Below the pieces are notes generated by a model. That model did no database searches, was not told the DNA's origin, and was given only the letters and a program-made list of their open reading frames with translations. Both the position numbers and the translations under genes were made by a program. A DNA stretch of 64,000 bases, taken from NCBI RefSeq assembly GCF_050908995.1, contig NC_135119.1, positions 17,670,001-17,734,000 on the forward strand, in the 5' to 3' direction. Positions 13,401 to 28,400 of the stretch are shown piece by piece. The number at the start of each line of letters is the position of its first letter. Positions within the stretch are counted from its first letter, which is position 1. This stretch comes from Andrena cerasifolii. Lineage: Eukaryota > Arthropoda > Insecta > Hymenoptera > Andrenidae.

Positions 13401-16400
13401 CCGGGTCGAATCATCGAGATTGTATCGCCGTGAATTTCGCCGGGGGAATCGGGTCATTCTGTATCCGGTTTAATCGAATCTCGCCATAAAATATTGGTTT
13501 TCGTTTGGGGATAGCCTTTCGTAAATATTGAATTCGCGATAGATTTTTATTTCCGTATTTGCCCCGAGTTTTTTTCATTAATTCCTGTTTGCCCCGAGGA
13601 TTGAAAAGTATAGGATATTGTTTGCTGAAATCAGGGAGATGAATTTGTGCTTCGAGTACTAATACAGCATACATAATCCTCCCGCTGGCTTCTCCTTTTA
13701 TTTTGAATTTATTAAATTTATTACTTGCTTTCGGCCATTTGTAGTGGAATTGTAGATCCTTTTGTGAATCAACTCGAGTATAAGCTGCACTTTTCCTTTA
13801 CTCACCACCACTTTAATGTCCTTCCGTTAATATTATAGTAAACTCTCCTTGTAACTGATACGATTCATATAGCATTTTCATCAATTGAAGTATCTATATT
13901 CAATCTATAGGAGAGACCGGGGCTAAAAATTTCGATTTCGATAAAACATAAAAAATGACTGGAATATAATGTAGTTGTTCTCTTCACTATTGACTAATCT
14001 CTTGTTAAATTAATATCGACGTTAAATAATTGAAATAGACCAAAAAATAACGATAGAAATTTTTTTACTTATCTGGTACGCGACTAATAGGTCCTTGCTT
14101 ACAACCACACAATTCGCTGTCGAAGACGCTATTAAAGTGGGCGACAGAGTGGCGTGATCAACTCGCACGGAAAAAATAATTTAAAGTACAATGCTCTTTT
14201 TATTTTGAAGATAGAGCCGTCGGAACAACTTACCCCCGGAACTTTTAGCCCCGGCCTCCTCTACTTCCCCACTTAATTAAATGCATCGTTAATGTAACAT
14301 TCTCACGAGTTTCCTTTCAGAAAAAGATACTTATTCCAGCGAAATGCCCGCCCTAATTTAACCGTGTCATCAATTTGCATAATACATTGCGAAAATATGA
14401 GTCCTTGTTAATTAAAACCCCTTTCACTCATTGCCGGTTGATCACCAACTTCCATGCGCGCTGCAAACCTACTTCGTTGCAAAAACTTGCGCTCCTTTTT
14501 GAACTGGTAGCTGTCAGTTGCAACTCAAATTGAGGCGCTTTGAACGGCGTTATTCACTGGTTCCACTTTAATGCCGCAGTACGAGCTTCGTCTTACCGCT
14601 TCGGACAACTTGAAAGAAAATTACACAACAGTTGTGATACACGTGAAGGATGTGAACGACAATCCGCCCGTTTTCGAGCGTCCAAATTACAAAACGCAGA
14701 TCACCGAGGAAGACGACAGGACCCTGCCGAAACGCATCCTTGGGGTAATTATTATTCCTGTCCTAATATTAATGCTATCAGATTTTCATCGTGCAGTTTG
14801 TAATTACACTGGTAACCGAGTTTGAATAATGCATCCTGCTCGCTCGCCCCACCGTTTAACTGGCACCAGAGTCAGACACCACTGAGATACGTTTCCGTCC
14901 GGATTTTTATTCGAATTATTCGTGCTATTTACTATTTCTACTGCTCGCGCTATTTGTTCTTGTATTTGTCGATTACTCACAGATCGTAGGAGTGATTGTT
15001 CGAAAGTGCCTATTTCCATTTTTAATCTCGAAGCAAATTTTCATGGCATCATCTTAATAATCTTAATTACATCCTCCAGTGGCACGAAACACTACAAAGT
15101 AGATTTATTCCTTTTTGAAAAGTTGGAGTGAAAATAGATGTTTCGTACAAAAGGTCTTATCTCCAAATTTGTCTGACGACATAGTGAAATCATTTTTTAG
15201 TCTGAAACAAAACGGACATATTTCCTACACTCATCTAGGAAATTGTAATGAATTCGAGACACAAGGAGCTTAATTTCCATGGACTTACACAAGCATATAC
15301 TAAATTAGTTTAAAAATGTACCAACTCTCGTGGTATCTTTAGACTTCTACGTGGTAAAACGCAGAGGCGGATTCAGGAGCCTTTCTTGGAGGGGGCTTTC
15401 TTGGGAAATATTTCGTAAAAGTACATTAGTACATTTTTTAACCCTCTTTTACAAGATTTAAAATTTGCTTGTAACTTATATTTTAATATCTCTATCTGAT
15501 ACTATAGCCTGAATAATTAAATTCACATTAATTATTTATACAGAATAATACACAATGTCATAATATTTTTCTGTTTTATTACTCTTGGGCGGAGGATTGG
15601 GGGTGCGATCGCCCCTATCGCCCCCCTCTGGAACCGCCCATGGTAAAACGTTTGTTTTAACCGTATACATATTTAATGTACTCATCAAGCGTTTGAAACC
15701 TTTCTACTTTACTTGTTTCCACGTTTCTACAAACGGACTTATTTCTAAATGTGTTTAGAACAAGAGGGCTTATTTCCACATGGTCTCATACAAAAGGGTT
15801 TATTTCTTATAGTTTCCATCAAAAGGGCTTATTTCCAAACATTTTTTTAAATAACTATTAAAACAATGTCGCTAAATTTAAAGCATTGCCATTATCAGAT
15901 GGAAGAATAAAATGAATGTGTACTAATGAAAAAAAAATTGTTTTTTAATAAACGTAGGTACCACAGTTTTTTGCAGGTATTGAAAATTTGTTCTATGTGC
16001 AAATGTGCCTCTTTGAAAAGTCACTCCTCATATATCAGCAAAATATAAGGCGAATATTACCTAAGAAGAGAAAGAAATCGAGAAAGTAGGGTAATTTTTT
16101 TTATGAAGCTTCGTCTTCTAAGAAATTGGATTTTGAATCAAGTGTTTCTCGCCCGTGTTGTTTTGTTAAAGCGGTCCAACATTTTGTTCTTGGATTACGT
16201 AAATACCGGGGTAGTAAAACACGACATCCTAAGAACTATTATGGGATTCAGAACGTGAAATGCAATATGCGGAATAGAGAATATGAGACATAAAATACGG
16301 GTTGTACAATATGGAATACGTAATGTGGAACGTAAAATATGTAATATAAAGTGCAGAATGTGCCGTACAGAACAACACGCGCAGTTACAATGAGAAAAGT

Positions 16401-19400
16401 TCTGCGGAAAATATAATGCCCATACGAAATGAGTTTACTAAAGAAAGAACAGAAATACATATATGAAACCTCCATCAAATTCTTCTTTGAATGCTTCCAT
16501 TGATTTGCAACAGAAATGGTAATTAAATTACATGCGTTGAACTTCTCTTTCCGCACAGGTCAAAGCGACTGATGGCGATAAGGACAGGCCACAAAATATC
16601 GTCTACTTCTTAACAGGCCAGGGAATCGATCCTGACAATCCAGCAAACAGCAAATTCGATATTAACCGCACGACTGGAGACATCTACGTTCTAAAGGTCT
16701 GCAAATCTTCTACCATACATTTCGTACGAGTCGATCATCTGCCGCGAATTCTCAACCGAACAGTTCCCACCCCAGAAAACAGGATCATAAGACCATAAAA
16801 CATGGGAACAGGCAATACTTCCTGCGTCTAGGGTTTATCGGTTGTTAAAAACCGAGTTTAACAATCGTTTTTTCCGATAAATCGATAAAATTCAAAAACC
16901 GGTTATACATTTAAAAAAAAACGGGTTTAAATACTAGAATTAATATGTAAACTGAATTAATTATTTAATTAAAAACGTTAACATTTTGACTTGAAATCGC
17001 CTCGGGCAAAAGTATGTTGCTGTAAAAGTTTACTGTAAAACTAATCTTCATGAATTCATATTTGCCGAAGAAAAATACAAAACGAAATAATGATTTTAGT
17101 TATTTTAGTTTTCATTCATTTGGTTTTTACAGATAGAGTATATTTCATTTTGTTACACTTTTGTGATTCCATAACTATTAAAAACTGACAAATTTTGAAA
17201 TAGGTTTAAATATTTTTTTACCGTTTTAACTGCTCTTATATAAATTTTTGTTCTAAAAATTCGAAATCCGCTTAAACCGCTTAATTCGAACCGTGGAATT
17301 CGAAAACCGTTTTTTTTTTCAAACGCCAATTTTTGTATAAACCCTACACGCGCCCTTTAAATAATATTCTGCACTTCCATTGAACAGACCCCCTGATAGG
17401 ACGCGTCAAAGTTATTCCCTAATACGTATATATCGAGGGAAACAGAATTCAACGATATTAAACTTTTCATCACTGCGCGCGGTGGCGCGAGAAACTTCAC
17501 TAGGCTTTTGATGCTTAGTCGTGTTCAACTTGTAATCCTCAGGAAAGCATGGCTTTTTACCAGGAAGCTGAAGAGAAAGCTTCGAAGCTTTCGCGAGCTT
17601 CCAGCTTTATTAAATTTACCTCGCATCCTCTGTCACTCGCCTTTGGTTTTTCTGCAGCCACTGGACAGGGATCAGCCAAATGGAAGGCCGCAGTGGCGAT
17701 TCACCGTGTTTGCTCAAGATGAACACGGAGAGGGCCTGGTCGGCTATGCTGACGTTCAAGTGAACCTGAAGGATATTAACGACAACGCACCGACCTTCCC
17801 GCAAGGGGTGTACTTTGGCAACGTCACAGAAAACGGCACGGCAGGTACGGTTCGCTCGATCAACGTTTTCGCTTGGCGAACATCGTACGATAGGCGACTT
17901 TCAAAAATTCATGGAATAATTTTCAAAGCTCCGGGACACGTGACAGATGTGTTTACGATAAATATTGGGGGATGAGTTGTAAGATATAATCAACTGTTTG
18001 ATAGATAACGGAGACAATAAATTTGTTCTTTTTTTATTCGTTAGTAAAGTTACAGTTTCCAGGCAACGGGGGCTCAGTCGTTTTTGGATGTTAAGGTTTT
18101 AAGTTCAATTTTCTATGCGTTAGAATGTAACCCGCCATGTGTGATCGACGTAGGCTTACGGAAGAGATTCCCCAATCTCTATACGTATGCGTGTGTTGTG
18201 GATAGCGCCCAGAACTTTCGGCGCTTCTTTTCATTATAGCAGTTAGTCTTAGTCTTTGCGTTGATTTATATATATATAAATCAACGCAAACCGCTTATTG
18301 CGCTCATAGTAATAACTTTACTGATCTATACACTTCTGGACACTAATATTCTGTCACTATGAAACAAGAATATTTAAGGCTACAAATACACAGACCGCAA
18401 AGTGATCATCAAAATATATATTTTTAACAGGATGAGCATTGAACGGTTTGAATATCTACTTGTGTTAACAAGATTTACCTTGAAAATCACTTTATTTTAT
18501 TCAATCGACCAATTTTCACGTTGAAAAAGAAACAGATGGAAATTGTTACAAGTGGCAGGTGCTTCGTTATCACTAATGAAGAAATTTTTGGATTTATTGA
18601 ATTTCAAAGGATTTGAGGGAGTTTCTCCATTCCACGCTTGTCATATTTTTTTTTTTTACAAGAATTTTAAAGTCAGGCGAAGTTTGGCGTGAATATTTTC
18701 ACATACTATTGTTTCCCCCCTTCCCCTTGGAAATTCTGTTTTGTACAGTCGATTCTGTTTCGTGCTCGATTCAGGAATGGTCGTGATGACTATGACGGCG
18801 GTCGACTATGATGACCCGCGCGAAGGCTTAAACGCCAAACTGATTTACTCCATCGAGAAGAACGTGATCGAAGAGGAGACTGGGTCGCCGATTTTCGAAA
18901 TTGAACCGGAAACTGGTGTAATAAAAACGGCAGTGTGCTGTCTGGACAGGGAGCGCACGCCAGATTACTCTATACAGGTCGTTGCAATGGATGGAGGGGG
19001 GTTAAAGGGTAAGTGTGAAATTGAATAAAATTGTTTATATTTTAATTAATAAGAGCAAGGATTATTAACAGAATTCGGGAATCATTGTTTGTACATTTTC
19101 CCTGTTTTTATATTTAATTAGCGTAGACAGCTTTCGACCAGAGTGATTGTTACAAATGCTGATTTTAACGTAAATAATACCTATATTAGTTTTAATTAAT
19201 ATCGTAATAATATAGAGGGTGGCCAAATTATTATATTCAAAACGATTTCATGAAAATCTGCGAAAGACGTGGCTGTAATTAAAGTAACAATGCACGAATG
19301 TTGTTGCTTTTTCATTTATTGCTTAGCTACAACATCTGCCAACAGTGTGAGTAATTTTTCAACATATAAATCTCATTTGGTTTTAAAAGAGCGGGGATAA

Positions 19401-22400
19401 AATTATTACAAGTAAGACAAAAATAACAGAGAATATCAGCAGAGCATGGCAGAATATTCCAAAACTGCAGGAAGTAGCCACAGAATGCATTGAAAGCATG
19501 CGAGGCCGAATACAAGCCGTCATAAAAGCTAAAGGCGAAGTCACCAAATATTGAGTAATAATTGTATTTCTCGTACAATATAGGCTTAAACCTGTATACG
19601 TAAATGTATTTAATTTGCATTCTTAAATACATATACTAGTATTAAAAAATAATATTATAACATTAAAAACGAGACATCTATTTTATTCCATAGCTTAAAC
19701 TTACAAAATCTGAAATCTTTTTATTTGAGTATAATAATTTGGCCAGCCACTGTAATACGATGTACAATTAAATGTTACTTGCTACAATCTCTCTACATAC
19801 ATTTTTTTCAAAATTCTCACTTCCCCATTATGGTCCATCAATATTTTCAAATCTTCTTTTATAATCAAAAGTAGTAAACGAACGAATAAATTTAGCATAT
19901 CTTATGTCAATACTCATCTGCATAATTTGTCATAATCTGTCGTGTTTAGGGACGGGGACAGCATCTATACGAGTGAAAGACATAAACGATATGCCACCGC
20001 AATTTACGAAAGAAGAGTGGTTCACGGAAGTGGACGAAACGGAGGGTCCAGATTTGCCGGAAATGCCAATTCTTACGGTCACTGTTCACGATGAAGACGA
20101 GACCAACAAGTTCCAATACAAGGTACCTTCTATCATTTTCAACTTTCTCTTCTCCAATTTCCCAGAGGAACTACACCAACTTACCGATCAAAAAGTAATA
20201 AACCAGTGCCTTCAAGTTCCTCAGCATAGCCTCGACTCTGTAACGATACTTTACCTTCTCTTATCTCTGCGCTACTGCATAATAAAATCAAAGCAAGTAA
20301 CACTTTTTATTCTTTGTTCAATTTTAAAAACAGTTCTGTATTTCCTTTAAATTTAAGCTAATTTAAATGCATCAAAATTCAATGAACCTGGTGTCGTCTA
20401 GGGCTGGGACTATTCGAATAATTTAATATTCGAATATTTGACAAGTATTCGAATGCTACGAATAAACTTCGAATATTTGTATGTTCGAATATTTTACAAG
20501 TATTCGAATGCTACGAATAAACTTCGAATATTTGAATATTCGAATATTTTACAAGTATTCGAATGCTACGAATAAACTTCGAATATTTGAATATTCGAAT
20601 GTTATTATTCGAATACTATTCTGATGTATTCGAATAGTATGGTGTGAAGTGGGTCAAAATTAGCTTACAAGATTTCAACCTGACAAATGAACCTAAAGAA
20701 CTTGATTTATAATTCACACCATACTATTCGAATACATCAGTATTCGAATACTTAAATATTCGAATAGTATTCGAATACTTGGATATTCGAATTATATTCG
20801 AATACTTGGATATTCGAATTATATTCGAATACTTGTATATTCGAATTAAATTCGTGAAATAATTGAGCAACTGAAGTATTCGAATACTCGAATACCGAAA
20901 AATTCGACAAATAATCCCAGCCCTAGTGTCGTCCTCGAATTACACAATGGCCATTAATTTGTCCCAATTTGCTGCTTCCTTAAACAAACTACGCCGACTG
21001 TTGCGAATCGATAGGTGATAGAAAGCAGCGGTTACGGTGCTGACAAGTTCACCATGGTGAGGAACAACGATGGCACGGGCTCCCTGAAGATCGTGCAGTC
21101 GTTGGATTACGAGGACCAATTGCAGAGCAACGGTTTTAGGTTTAGGATACAAGTGAACGATAAGGTACGTCAAGATTTACAATCGTGGAATCTGGTAACC
21201 ATTTGTCGAACTTTAAATCGACGTTTAATTCACAACGCTTGTTCAACCAGTGTTAAAGGTAAATTTCTATTCCCCTTTTGTTTATCCAGGGCGAAGACAA
21301 TGACAACGACAAATATCACGTCGCCTATTCGTGGGTGGTCGTGAAGCTGCGTGACATAAACGATAATCAGCCGCAATTCGAGAAGGCTAATATCGAGACC
21401 ATGGTGTCAGAGAACGCTCGCATAGGCAACAGCCTCGAGACGTTCAAAGCTACCGATCCTGATCAAGGTGGCAAGAGCAAGGTGTTTTACTCCATCGACA
21501 GAAGCTCCGATCGTAAGAGGCAATTCTCGATCAACGAAAATGGCACGGTATCGATCCAGAGGAGTTTAGATCGCGAAGAGACCCCGCGACATCAGGTAAG
21601 TCGACACCTTTTCAAATTTCCCGCCATTTATTTCTTTCCTTATTTATCGCTGCAACTGCAAACTTTCGTGCTATTTTGACTTTGGTTTATTAATTTCCAC
21701 GAATTGTTTTGAAATGATGTCGTATTTTTATCTTTGTACTTCAATTTTTTTCGACTGATGTGATGCACTTTGGCCATTTTATTTTAGTTCCTGCATCTCT
21801 AATTTTACGTCACTTCAATGAAACATTTTTACTGTAATTTATTTTTCATTCCTCACCTTGTAATTATTTTTTCTATCTCCATTATTTTACATTATGTTTC
21901 CCTAGGTTATATAGGCTGCAGGCTTTTATTACCTTTTAAAAATACATATTTCATATTACCCTAGTGTTGCGATTGACGCTTACCATTTCGAAATTATCGA
22001 CTGCTTATGAGGTTTTGGTTTGGAATCGTTTTTCTTTTCTTTTCTTTTCGGTGACTTCCACTTTCTCTCTCTCTCTCGTTTCTTGTTTTCTAGCGAGCTA
22101 ATAAGTTCTAAAGATTATTTCTTAACAAGGGATGTTCAGTAAGTGTCGCACGTCGATTTTGACGAAACTTTGCACAATTGTTCACTAATTCAACCTAACA
22201 ACTTTATATTTGATTGGCGCTAGATTTTCGATTTTGGAATGAGAAACCACCCCTTTTATCCGAGACACTCTTCTTATTCATGCATATATAACTTTTAAGT
22301 CAACCCAAAAAGGGCAGTTGCCCTCCCCCCTGGCTTTTGAGAAAAAAATCGCTTATTTTTAAAAACTGATCTTTATTAATTTTATACTAAAAAAGTGAAT

Positions 22401-25400
22401 ATTTCTGAACCTTAGATTTAAATTTTTAATTAAATTGGCACTACAAAATGATTTCAAAATTGCAAGCGGACTACTCGTTTTTTTCATTACTATATTTTTC
22501 ATCACCGTCACCCCAAAGTTGCCCCGTCCTGGAAAAAAGTCTGCGGACGCCCTTGGTTCTCACACTTATTTTTCCATAGTTGTCACAAGTCAGTTTTCAA
22601 TTAGCTGCTTCTCCAAAACTATCCGTTAAATTAAGCCGCAAAAATTCCGAGACAAAGTTTGAAAACTGTAGAATATATGTTCACCGTTGAATATTAACAT
22701 TTGAAGTATCACCAGGTTTACACAGTAGTACCATTTTCAATGATACCTCAAAGTTAAATTGCGGGTATTTGGCCCAGTGTGATAACCGAGGGTTGAGCAT
22801 CCCAAGTCCAAATATCGATTGCTTTCCGCATCCCAACGCAACAAACACACGTTCTAGGTGAAAATCTTGGCCATCGACGACGGTATCCCGCCGAAGACGG
22901 CGACAGCCACGCTGACCGTGATTGTCCACGACATAAACGACAATCCACCGAGATTCTTAAAAGATTATCGGCCAGTGCTGCAGGAGCATTCGCAAACGAA
23001 GAAAGTGGTGGAGATTTTAGCGACGGACGACGACGATCGATCGAAGATCAACGGGCCGCCGTTTACTTTCAGGATGGATCCGAATGCGGACGACGTGATT
23101 CGAGCCAGTTTCAAAGTTGAGAGCGACAACAGTAAGTCTCCAGCCAGCGTTATTACTCCTCGTACTCGGTTGTTAGCCGTAGTTCGGTAGTTAGTAGATC
23201 AAACGCGTGCTTTTTGTACCTTCAGAGGGAGCAAACGGAGACGGCATGGCCATCGTGTCGTCATTGCGATCGTTTAACAGAGAACAACAAAAGGAGTACT
23301 TGATACCGATCGTTATCATGGACTCGGGGACTCCGTCAATGTCTGGGACCAGTACCTTAACTGTTATTATCGGGGACATTAATGATAACAAAATGCAGCC
23401 CGGCTCGAAGGACATTTTTGTATATAATTATGCAGTACGTATTACGCGCGGCCATGTTCCTGCAAGTTAGAAAGACAGAACTGAAATATCGCGTAGCCCA
23501 CGCGAAATTAGGCGAAGTTTAATTCATCATTTTACTCGCTTCGAATTCATTTAAAAACCACAGAACTTTGAAATATCCTATTCTCACCTACTTTCGCAAA
23601 AGATGACTCTGCGTGACAAAGAGCTTGTCACCTAACTCGCCTGTTCTTTACATCACTTTCTTGCCGATCAGTTAAAGTTTCCCGTGATCCTACTGTTCAA
23701 AAATTCATTTCACTCGAAATTTCATCTCGACCACCGATTTCCACGACAATGTCATTCATGCATCGTGAATCGTGCCGATCCGACAGGGACAATCACCAGA
23801 CACCGAGATAGGCAGAGTCTACGTGTACGACTTGGACGACTGGGATTTGCCGGACAAAAAGTTCTACTGGGAGAACCTGGAGCATACGCTGTTCAAGCTA
23901 GACGAGGACACGGGCATGATTTACATGAAATCGGGCACGCACGACGGTAGGTACCACCTACGGTTCAAAGTCTACGATCGGAAGCACACTCAGACGGACG
24001 TCCCAGCGAACGTCACCGTCACCGTCAAGACTATTCCCCACGAAGCTGTGCTGAACTCTGGGTCTGTTCGGATATCGGGCATAACGGACGAGGACTTCAT
24101 TCGTGTTTGGGATTATAAGGTGAGCATTCTTCTCCGCCAATCGACGGCCATCGGTTCGTTTACCTCTGCTGGAGAGGAGCGCTGATTTACTGCCACGATT
24201 TTCAGTCGCAAACCCTGTCACGGAGCAAAGCAGAGTTATTCCGCGAGAAGCTGGCGCATCTGTTGAACATTGACAGGGAGAACGTCGACGTGTTCAGCGT
24301 CCAACTGCGCAGGATGCATCCACCGTCGACAGACATCAGATTCGCGGCCCACGGGTCACCGTACTATAAGCCCGTCAGATTGAATGGAATCGTGCTGATG
24401 CACCGCGAAGAGGTGAACTGTCGATTCGTATAATTTTAGTCAAATCATGCGTGACCTGGTGCTAGGGATGTATCAACGTAAAGTTTTATTCTGCATATCT
24501 TTAAATTCTTCTGAATTACTAACAACAAATAGATTTCGACACGTTTGTTCATTGGTCCACTCTGAATTGCTCAACATCACAATAATTTTATAAAGTCCCA
24601 TAAAGAACTTAGTATAGAACAAGTTTATAAAGTATTTAAAAAATAGACAGCTTCAAGCCATCGAAAAAATGGAAGAATTGCTCAGGACACTAATGTAGCT
24701 CTAGAAAATCTAATTTAGAAATATTGAGTATAAAAAATAATATTTAAATACGTAGAAATAATGGAATAAAAATTATATAAGGAATAAACTAATATTTTAA
24801 AATATTAGTAGAACAGCTACGTGCCTGCGTATTTAATTTGCGAGAAGTAAGGGAAATCTTTCATCTATAGAAAGGATAGAAGAACATGAAGCTGCTTTCC
24901 ACTTTTCCTTACAACGTGGAATATTCCCTAAAACATCATTTTAAATTGCCTAGATCGAGAAAGAGGTGGGGATCAATATAACAATGGTCGGCATCGACGA
25001 GTGTTACTACGAGAACGAGATGTGCGAGGGTAGCTGCACAAATACCTTGGACATCAGCAGCTTACCGTACATGGTCAACGCAAACAAAACCGCCCTGGTC
25101 GGCGTCAGGGTGGATGTAATCGCTGAGTGTACATGCGGGGCGCGAAATTTCAGCAAAGGGGAATCCTGTAGAAGCAGCCCTTGTTATAACGGTGGCCGTT
25201 GCGTGGAGGGGCGGTTCGGATTATCGTGAGTACTGGTTCATTGAAATTCATGCGACAGGGGCACACTGACCTTGGTCGATTAACAATTTTCGCATTTCTA
25301 TCGCGCAGATGCCAATGTCCAGCTGGGTACAATGGTCCGAGGTGTCAACAGACCGCGAGAAGCTTCCGCGGCAATGGCTGGGCCTGGTACCCTGCTTTGG

Positions 25401-28400
25401 AGATGTGCGACAACAGTCATTTGAGCTTCGAGTTCATTACGAAGAAATCTGATGGTTTGCTTCTATACAATGGCCCCATCGTTCCCCCCGAAACTGACGA
25501 AATCATGGTTTCTGGTGAGTTACCTGAAATCATAATACATATACTGGAAAGGATCTAACACCGTGTGGTTAAATATATCTTTGATTCTGCTGCTTCGTTG
25601 GAATTTTATTCTGATCATCATTTTTATTCTAAAAATAAATTTGACATATTTCGTTCAAAATACAAAACTTTCAGCAAATTCACGTAAAGGCGTACCTTGT
25701 ACAAGCACTAACATCTTTAACATTATTAAATTTACAGATTTCATATCTGTCGAGCTGGAACGCGGCATACCGCGTCTGTTAATCGACTTCGGTTCTGGTA
25801 CTCTGGAGCTGAAAGTTAAACCAAAAAGGACTCTGGATGACGGCGAATGGCACAGGCTCGATATCTTCTGGAATACAGAGGTCAGAGCTGTACTCTTAAC
25901 TGTAGCGTTACAAATCGATAGCAACGATATATAAAAATATGAACTTTCAATTACGAATGTAAACAAATGAAATCAGGAATATCCCTTGATAGTTCAATTT
26001 CTAACTACTCACAGATCCCTTCTTCATCTTTCAGAGCGTGAAACTCATCATCGATTACTGTAAATCCGCTGACATCTCAGAGCCTGAGGACGGCACGCCG
26101 CCAGAATTCAACGACACCAGTTGCCAAGCACAGGGCATGATACCGCCGTTCAACGAGTACCTGAACGTGAACGCACCCCTCCAAATCGGCGGCCTGTACG
26201 TCGAGCAATTCGACCCGGCCCATTACAAGTGGAAGCACATGCCAGTGGGCAAGGGATTCGACGGCTGCATCAAGAACCTCTTCCACAACAGCAAGCTCTA
26301 CGACCTAGCCCACCCTGGGCTCTCGAGGAACAGCGTGGCCGGCTGCCCCCAGACCGAGGAGATCTGCCACAACCAGGAGTCCACGTTCCGTTGCTGGGAA
26401 CACGGTACCTGCGTGGGTAGCTTCACTGAGGCGAGGTGCCAGTGCAATCCAGGATGGACTGGCCCAGGGTGCATGACACCCACCATACCGACAACCTTCA
26501 AGCCCCAGAGTTACATCAAATACGCGCTGTCCTTCGAGCCAGACAAATATTCCACCCAGGTGCAGCTGAGGTTCCGCACTAGGGAGGTCCACGGTGAACT
26601 GTTCAGAGCTAGCGATCAGCACAACAGAGAGTACGCTATCTTGGAGGTGAGTGTTTCGGCGCTTGATCGTAGTCTTTTGTGGTGAAACTTGAGGAAGTGG
26701 TAATTATCGTAACAGAAGTGGTAGTTGTAATAAAAAGGAAGGCAGTGGCTTAAATATTCTAATGTCGGAGCACATTGCTGTCTAAGACTCGACACTCTTC
26801 TATATCATGACAAAGTGGCAAAGTTGGTACTAGTATATTAGCATAAACCTGAATATCGTAAGAACTGTTCCTAACAGAAAATTAGAAGCATTTTGACCGG
26901 TGGTTCTGTGAGGTGACAAATCTTTTCCACCATACTTAGCGGTTCATTCTGAATCAAGAGGGTGCATATATTTACAATGGAACACGCATATTAAATTGTA
27001 ACAGGCAAGCGAATGGTAAGAATTGGATCGGTCTTGTAATTTGCAGATCAAGGACAGCAGACTGCACTTCAGGTACAACTTGAACAGTTTGAGAACAGAG
27101 GAACGTGATATTTGGCTCACAGCGATTGCGGTCGACGATGGACAGTGGCACACTGTCAGAGTTTCGAGATACGGATCGGCTGCCACCTTGGAATTGGACG
27201 GTGGCGAAGGAAGAAGGTTCAACGAGACCTTCTCCTTCGAGGGGCACCAGTGGCTGCTCGTGGACAAGCAGGAGGGAGTTTACGCGGGTGGCAAGGCTGA
27301 GTACACTGGTGTTAGGACCTTCGAAGTGTACGCTGATTACCAGAAAGGTAAACTTTGTAATCATCCACATATAAATTTATATATCAAGATGTTTCACTTT
27401 ATAACTCATATTATGTCTTCGTATAAGAAAATAATTTATATTTAATAAAAAAGGGGGAGAAAGTTCATTAAGCACGTAATTTTCTCTTAGGAATAAGGAA
27501 ACTGATAGATACATATTGAATAAAGATAAAAGTATCATAATGTTTCGAATATATTCCACTCAGGTTGCCTCGATGACATACGATTAGAAGGAAAGCACCT
27601 CCCATTGCCGCCTGCTATGAATGGTACGCAATGGGGTCAAGCAACGATGGCCACAAATCTGGAAAGGAATTGCCCATCGAACAAACCTTGCGCTAACGTC
27701 ATTTGCCACGATCCCTTTGAGTGTATCGATCTCTGGAATGAATATGACTGCACGTGAGTGTCACTTCGTAAAAATGGTACCTTCTCTTTACCATGCAAAC
27801 ATGATTAAGAGCATAATTTTCTTTCTGCGTTCAGTTGCGGGGAAGGAAGAGTCCCATCGCCAGATAATAAAGGATGCATGGACAAGAACGAGTGTATAGA
27901 TTATCCTTGCTTACACGGTGGCACCTGTATCAATCAGGATCCTCGGTTTCGGTATAGATGCATCTGCCCTGACGGTTTCTGGGGAGAGAATTGCGAGCTC
28001 ATACAAGAAGGGCAAACACTGAAGCTCAGTATGGGGGCCTTGGCCGCCATCTTGGTCTGCCTTCTGATTATTCTCGGTGAGTATTGCTTAATAGTCTTCC
28101 TTCAATGACTTAAATAAACAAAGCAAACATCACATCCCCTAAGCTTCATGTATTTGAAACTACGAATGAGATTGACGTGTAATCTATCAAGATTTATTAA
28201 ATGATAACACTAGAAGGCTTCTACGTTTGTTAATGTTCGAAGATCTTAAGTATATATTAGCAATATTAAAAGTGGTTAGTAAATAACTGATATTAGAGGA
28301 ATTACGACTGAAATGTACCGTATACATCAGCATTTAAAATTTGCCCCATCATTATAGCACGGATTTGCATCGAAGTGTATGCTGATGGAACATATTAACA

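Noticed and set aside
16248..16556. 102-codon reverse open frame next to a CadN exon
   Set aside because: Tyr/Phe-rich translation of AT-rich repeats (ATATG-type units), no protein character.
10459..24953. Possible mutually exclusive duplicate exons as in fly CadN
   Set aside because: I looked in the introns for second versions of neighbouring exons and saw none; the long introns are filled by transposons instead.
26077..26622. Several long open frames overlapping a CadN exon on both strands
   Set aside because: They are shadows of the 204-codon GC-rich CadN exon 26035-26646.
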